From Fennellomyces sp. T-0311 (taxonomy: Eukaryota > Mucoromycota > Mucoromycetes > Mucorales > Lichtheimiaceae), in the NCBI GenBank assembly GCA_025266875.1, contig JALLLT010000012.1, positions 620,001 through 684,000 on the forward strand: a stretch of DNA of 64,000 nucleotides, written 5' to 3'. Shown here one piece after another: positions 58,151-64,000 of the stretch. Within the stretch, counting starts at the first letter, position 1. Each line of letters begins with the position of its first letter. A program made the translations under genes and the position numbers. The notes below the pieces were generated by a model. The model did not search any database, was not told the DNA's origin, and saw only the letters and a list, made by a program, of their open reading frames with translations.

Positions 58151-61100
58151 ATGGAATCCCTGAGGACCGTCATTTCGCGATTGTTTGCCGATGTCCAAGA
58201 TCCGGGAACGACTGTAAAGTGTCTCTTTTTAAAAACATTAAGAATCGAATTTACTGAATCCTGATTTAAACTATTAGCCTTTGGAGGACACGAATCGGAA
58301 GTACTGCGGGTATGCAAATGGAACAAACTAAATAATAAGAAGAAAAAAGCTAATGGAAAGATATAGTTATTTCAGCAGACGACCGCCGAAGCGACGAAGG
58401 GTGAGTGTACTTCACCCAGGCAATGACACTACCGATCCATTTTCGTCAGACGACAGCGCAATGATCGCGTACCTACTTCAAACAAGTCGACTCGATTACG
58501 ATGCCTTAGCCCAAGACTTTTTGCGCGCGTCCGTTGTGGGGAATATGGTAGGGATAGCCAATAAAAAAAAGGTTCATAACAATTAATCTTCCATGATAGT
58601 CCGAGCAGCTCAAAGTGATCATGTTAAAGTATCGTGAACCACCACTGACACTTGTCAAAACCACTCGACTATTGGCATTTTTGAACCATCTGCTCATGAC
58701 TACGCCTATTACACCCAAATCGACATCAGGAGGAACGGGATATCCCAGCTATCATCATAGTCACAATCAGCAACAACAACAACCATTCCCGCTTGGACAG
58801 CTTTTTGAAGATCTTACATTGACGCTGTCGCTACGTACAACACCCGCGAACAATAGCTCGGTCCCATTGTTGATATGGGTGGTGACTATCCAATTCATGC
58901 TGTCCTGTCTGCGTAACAATTCGCCCCAAGCTTTGTACAACGCCGGCGTTGCAACTCCTGTGATTTTGGGCATCATTAAGCATATTTTGCTGGAATTGAC
59001 GCGGCTGCCCGCAACAAATATGAATTCGGCCCAGAAAAAATGTTTTGCGGTCGGGAAACAGATGCTCGACTTGTTTTTGATCAGAGATCAACCGTTGTCG
59101 TCTTTGGGGCCGAATGGTCAGTCGTCCCCCGAGGATCAGTCACCAACAGCTGTGACTCCGTCAGCAGGTAGCAGTATTGGGAACGTGTCGTATTACGATG
59201 TGGTGTATTCGGTAAGACGGGCCTGTGTTTTGAAGAATCTGTTTGATTGAATGTTTTTTTGACAGTTCCCAGAACTCTACGGCCACTTTTTGAATTCGGC
59301 ACAAACATCAGTAACCCCGCAACCAGCTATTGCCAATCACAACGTATGGCTTATGACACTTCAATATATGATCACGTCAATCACCCAAGACCATCGCATG
59401 TTTGAAAGGACACCGACATTAATGGTGGCAGTCAACATTATCAAACATGTGCTTCGCGAAATCAATACGTTGCCCGCCAATTTATCAACGACTCAGGTGA
59501 ATTGTTTAAACAAGGGCAAAGAGTTGATCAATCTACTATTACTCGGTCCAATGCGGGATGGTGCCGGTGTTGTTTCACATTACGATATCATTGTGGCTGT
59601 AAGTCTTTGGATTTGGGCCTGTCATCATCCATATGCTGATAGCCCATTTTAGTTACCGGATGTCTATGGGGATTTTCTGCATGGAACATTTGCACAGAGC
59701 GTCCATTGGACAATGGAAAAGTTCATCAATGAACTAGGAAAGCGACGTCGTCATTTAGCGTTTTTGATGATGCCCCCAGGTAATTTCGAGCGTGATCCTT
59801 AACGATTGAGAGAATTAACGACGTATGGTTTAGATGCTTCCTGGCCACTAATTTCTCAACTCAGCCGTCGGCATGAATACAACGATTTGACAACACGAAC
59901 AAGTTATCATATGTTCAAAGGCGATCTTGTAAATATATACTTCTCTTTTGTTGTGCCAAAATACCGGTTTTAACACTGCCTTTTTACAAGATTGAATTCG
60001 TCAAAGAGGGCAATTCAACAAACATCGAGACTCATTTCCGTGACATGTTGTTCCAACGAGCTTCCATGGATGAATTTCGGCAACTTGAGCTTTCACTGAC
60101 GCAATCCGGATACGATACCACCCAAATTCGGAAAGCCATGGTTGCCAAAGTTCGTGATGTTTTGCAATGCATACAGCAACATAGTAAAACCGAAAGACGG
60201 AATCGTGAGTACAGAATTTGCATCGTACATTGGTTGTAGAGCTAATGTGCAAAAAAGCTGCAAACGATGTGAAGGACGAGTCATCACAGCCTATACGTGA
60301 GGATATCAAAATGCGTATTCCATCCAATCTGGATCTATGGGAATTGATGACCGAGACAGCAGATCAATTATACAGTTTTGTTACCGCGGAGTAAGTTTGC
60401 TTCTATTTATTAGCTGGTTTGCATTGTACTAAAAGTAATGCGCAGATACTTTACGTACGAGGACATTCTTCAGGACTTTTATGATTTGGTCTATAAACCA
60501 AATGGAGAAGAATATCCACCGGGTGCAAAGTATCATTTGACCAAAGATAATGGATTGATTTGGCTATTGTTGCAATTGTTCTGTAAGTCTTGGACAATGC
60601 TTTCTCGCCAACACTCTTTCTCATTCGCTTTTGCAGTTATTGACAAGGTTGCAAAAAAAGTGATACCAGGAGATTTTGAAGGTGACGAAAGCTTATTTGG
60701 AAAATTGATTGCATTGTACAACGAAGACCAGACCGAATCTGAGGATGCTTTCTCTCTTCGAGATCTTGCATTACAATGCACAGTAAGTTCTTGCCTATTT
60801 TCACTGAGAAAATAACTAGTAAAACTTTTTTTATTGACATTATAGATATATCTCCAACGGCAATCTATCAAAGATATTGCAAATATCAAAATGCGTCATC
60901 CTCGTATTGCTCCATCATTGAAATATGCAGGAGTATGTCACCATATCCAAACGTACTTTACGCACGAATACCACGGTAAGTGAATGATTTGCACACTCAA
61001 ACGGCTTTTAACACATTGGAATATCAGCACATGTTGCGGATAACACTTTGCTCCGCAGTTTGAGTATCCAAGAAATGACCGTTATCGCCATGCAAAGTCA

Positions 61101-64000
61101 AATCCGACAAGATGTGGTACCTTACACATTGTATGTCTATCTCGTTCCAACAGATTCGGAAATCGGAACTCTTGGAAACCAAGAGTCAACATATGCCAAA
61201 GGTGGAACTGTCAGCTACAAATTTTTGGATCTGCAAAGTGTTAGTGCCAAACACAGGTAAAATGTTGATCATTTTTTTTCATGCAATCAATATTTAACTC
61301 TTTTGTATATTAGATTACTTCAGGTGATCTATAAGATGATGTTGGATAATGATATCGGACCGCGATATCAAACGAATCAACAGAGCGCCAATACCGCAGC
61401 ATCAATCACTTGTGTGCCTCCAAGTGTCATTGACGTGGTGTACAAGCTTCTTTACAGCGCGCCATGCTCGTAAGTACAAGATGCATACTTTTGGTCATGG
61501 AATTTCTTTTCCTTATATTTCATACGTTAGATCCGAATTGATGATCAAGGAAGTATTTGACAAAATTCGACGATGTGACAAGGTGTACAAGACCAAACAT
61601 GATGATGAATTATCCGGTATCACGTCAGACAGACCACCTCTCTCGATTGAAACCATGCGATGGTTACACACCATCTTGCAATTGATGAATTACCGATTCA
61701 TCCGCTACTTAAAATATCCTTTTTACGTGTACATTTGCTTGCTAACCCAACTAAACATTTCAATCCTTAACCTACACCCACATTCTCTTCTGTATCTTCA
61801 GGACTCTTCCACTACATACGATACTCAGTATCATACTTGGAGCACCGTCAAATCTATCGAGTTTTGGAATCATTTGTATTCAACCTTGCTGTAAGTTTTT
61901 TTTAGCTCGCATTATCAACAAAAGCATAACTGATCGAATTATTTAGAGAATGCAAATGGATGTCAAGTTGCTAAGGTCACTAGACGATCCCAACCGCGAC
62001 AAACCCATCTGGTTCGCCGAATCGGAAACGGTTGCGCGAGCCATGGTTACCAGCATCAGCCGACTTATCAAAACAAGAGGCCAAGCCGATATCAAGACTG
62101 AACAAATCTATCGCGTACTCAGCAGTCTGTTTGAATACCGGTTAGATTGGTCACCGGAGGCATTGAGTTATTTCCCAGATGCTGTTCGAAGCTTTTACAC
62201 GGATTCTCAATCTCCCAATCAGCGTATTCCAACACGTCCAGTGATCAATCCAAACAATTTGAGACAGCAAGTCATGGGCAACAAGGCATTGTCAGCTTAT
62301 CTCTTGCAAGGCTCGACGGAGCATGAGCAGGTCATGAAGCAGGTGTTTTCCAAAACGGAAAATCAAGGTAGCTTGCTTTGCATGATTTGGATTATGGCAG
62401 TTATGCGTGGTTCTATGGATATATTCCATATGGCTTGTAAGTTTCTTCTTATATTTTTGTTACTTTATTATGATTAATGTATGTGGGTGCTTAGCTGTAC
62501 GAAAGTTACTGTTGTTGGTGATGCCTGCAAGAGTGGATACACATGCGGTTGATCTAGTAGATTTCATTCTCAAAGTGGATTATTCAACCGCCTCTCCCGA
62601 TCTGGTAAGCCGGTTTCTTGTTTGTTTGAAAGAAAACACCCATCTTGACTTACTTTATTTTTTTTTTCGCTATGATCAGCCATTCAAGCTGTTGGATACC
62701 ATGATATGGAAATACCAATGGGTCAATTTCACCAACATCATTTCAGCCCTGGCAAAAGGCAGTGGATCGCCTGATCGAACAGCCAAAGCTTTCCAATATG
62801 TCCAGTACCTCTTACTGGAATCACCTGAATTCAACAAACGAGTGAACAAGTGGTTATCCCTTGGTTTCAGTCCTCGTTACTGGACAGAGGAAGATTTCCA
62901 TGAGAAGCTTATGCAATACTTGAGCGAGTTTCCGGAATATCACGAGTACGAGGCTTATGCTGTTGCTCAACAATCGACACAACACCCCGTACTGGATCCT
63001 CCTCTGCAACCACAAATGCCGGTCTATTTCACCAACATTGTCAGTGACTTTGTACCGTTCCTCGAAGTGCTGATTGCTCGGTTGATCGAGTATGCTCAGA
63101 CCGATTTGTTGTTGGCAATTCTGGATCGGTACGGAAAGCTCTTTTATTATCACAACGGACCATTATCCTACGTGTGCAACCTGTTATTGTATTATTACCC
63201 CAACGATACCCTGAATGATCCTCGTGTTTGTAAAAGGATCGTCCGACTACTTGGTAAGACTTTCTTTGTTGGATGTGTATATCCGAATGCTAACTGTGCT
63301 TAATAGATTTTGAACAATATGATTTGGCACCAGAGGCAGTTGCATATGCACAAAATGATGAAATGGACGGAAGATTGTTTGATGCAGGGTATTATGAACG
63401 TGTCGTGCACAAACTTGCTGGCAGTAAGTTTATCTTTTTTTTACTGGCGACCGGAAAGCAAATAAGCTGTAACGATTTCCTTTAAAGACTTGAATCCGCA
63501 AAAATGCGCACCACGATCAAATCCTAACCTCCCAGAAAGGCACTTCCGCGAGATCGGAAGCCCTGCTGTAGAAGGAATTACAATGGCTATGCTCGAAATC
63601 ATTCTCACGCCCGTTCCTCCAACCACTATCGTCAAGTGTATATTGGATTTGGTGTTGCAGCGTGGAACAAATCAGGTGGGTGTATCCGCACTGACAATCC
63701 ATGCAACGGGATTACTTCTCGCTTCACTACCATCGGATCATTTCGTTCGACCTATTTGGGAGGAACTCAACAATTTAATCATGCATAATCCATGTCTTCT
63801 CGAAGTATCGGAACCTTGTCGATTGGTAACTGCAACCGTGAGAGAGAGATAGAAAACGCATTCTAATTTCCAACAATAGATTCGGTGTGGTATGCCAAAA
63901 CGCACCAACGGCAAATACTTCATGTCCCAATCACTTCCGGACATGACCAGTACAGCAGCTTTGCGAGACTCAATGAGCTCGCGATTACGAAAAGCCATGG
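58151..64000 (+). CDS. MED23: Mediator subunit 23, 3' end beyond window
   Basis: At least 22 exons from 58151 (58151-58213, 58278-58309, 58367-58547, 58600-59211, 59266-59598 and so on to 63880-64000+) encode over 1,500 residues without a stop at the window edge. All introns keep frame. The best family matches lie in the C-terminal half: LLDTMIWKYQWVNFTNIISA, SPRYWTEEDFHEKLMQYLSE and QMPVYFTNIVSDFVPFLEVL follow the order seen in MED23 proteins. MED23 is a helical tail/middle-linked Mediator subunit acting in the nucleus between transcription factors and RNA polymerase II. The N-terminal half is more divergent and includes an insert with internal duplication (about 58830-59690). The intron after 60204 has two possible acceptors (60239 or 60257); the longer has a CTAAT branch site. 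The start is the first in-frame ATG and is less sure. Confidence 0.88.

Noticed and set aside
57952..58326. 124-codon minus-strand ORF
   Set aside because: It overlaps the 5' exons of MED23 on the opposite strand and has no motif; judged a shadow.

Overview
The window looks like nuclear DNA of an early-diverging filamentous fungus, most likely Mucoromycota. Genes are eukaryotic, split by many short introns (about 50-90 bp, GTAAGT-like donors, CTAAY-like branch points). The gene set is fungal: Zn2Cys6 regulator, HAL-type kinase, alpha-arrestins, Old Yellow Enzyme. MED23 and an RBM26/27-type protein fit an early-diverging fungus better than a yeast. I cannot name the species. All exon models were built by hand from splice signals and reading-frame continuity.

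Left third (1-31 kb): accessory, repeat-rich DNA. It opens with a 1.64 kb fold-back element with ~490 bp inverted arms, lying inside a 20/21-bp minisatellite. Two diverged copies of a decayed Mutator-like (MULE-like) segment follow (5.0-6.8 and 8.3-11.2 kb). Next comes an Old Yellow Enzyme (OYE) neighbourhood: one intact OYE gene (15062-16244), two short OYE-derived ORFs and one wrecked OYE copy. The wrecked copy is interrupted by an apparently complete 5.6 kb CACTA/EnSpm transposon with TAT target duplications. Beside each full-length OYE locus sits a Zn2Cys6 regulator. At locus 1 the OYE is intact and the regulator dead; at locus 2 the regulator is intact and the OYE dead. This is reciprocal loss after duplication of a two-gene module.

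Right two thirds (31-64 kb): dense housekeeping genes. In order: an NDP-glucose 4,6-dehydratase, an arrestin-fold protein convergent with a small hypothetical gene, an ISWI remodeller divergent from an RBM26/27-like RNA-binding protein, two tandem paralogues carrying NUMOD4/HNH-like modules, FCF1, an HTATIP2/FMP52-like protein, a VAP/Scs2 protein, a second arrestin, a HAL-family kinase, a 3.5 kb gene-poor stretch, and MED23, which runs off the right edge.

Most interesting points: the reciprocal loss of the OYE/regulator module and the CACTA insertion inside it; the two tandem multi-module NUMOD4/HNH-like nuclear genes; two GC-AG introns, one splitting the ISWI ATP-binding motif; an internal duplicated segment in MED23; an FCF1 first exon that is only the start codon; and an exact 18-bp x 5 repeat upstream of the intact OYE gene.
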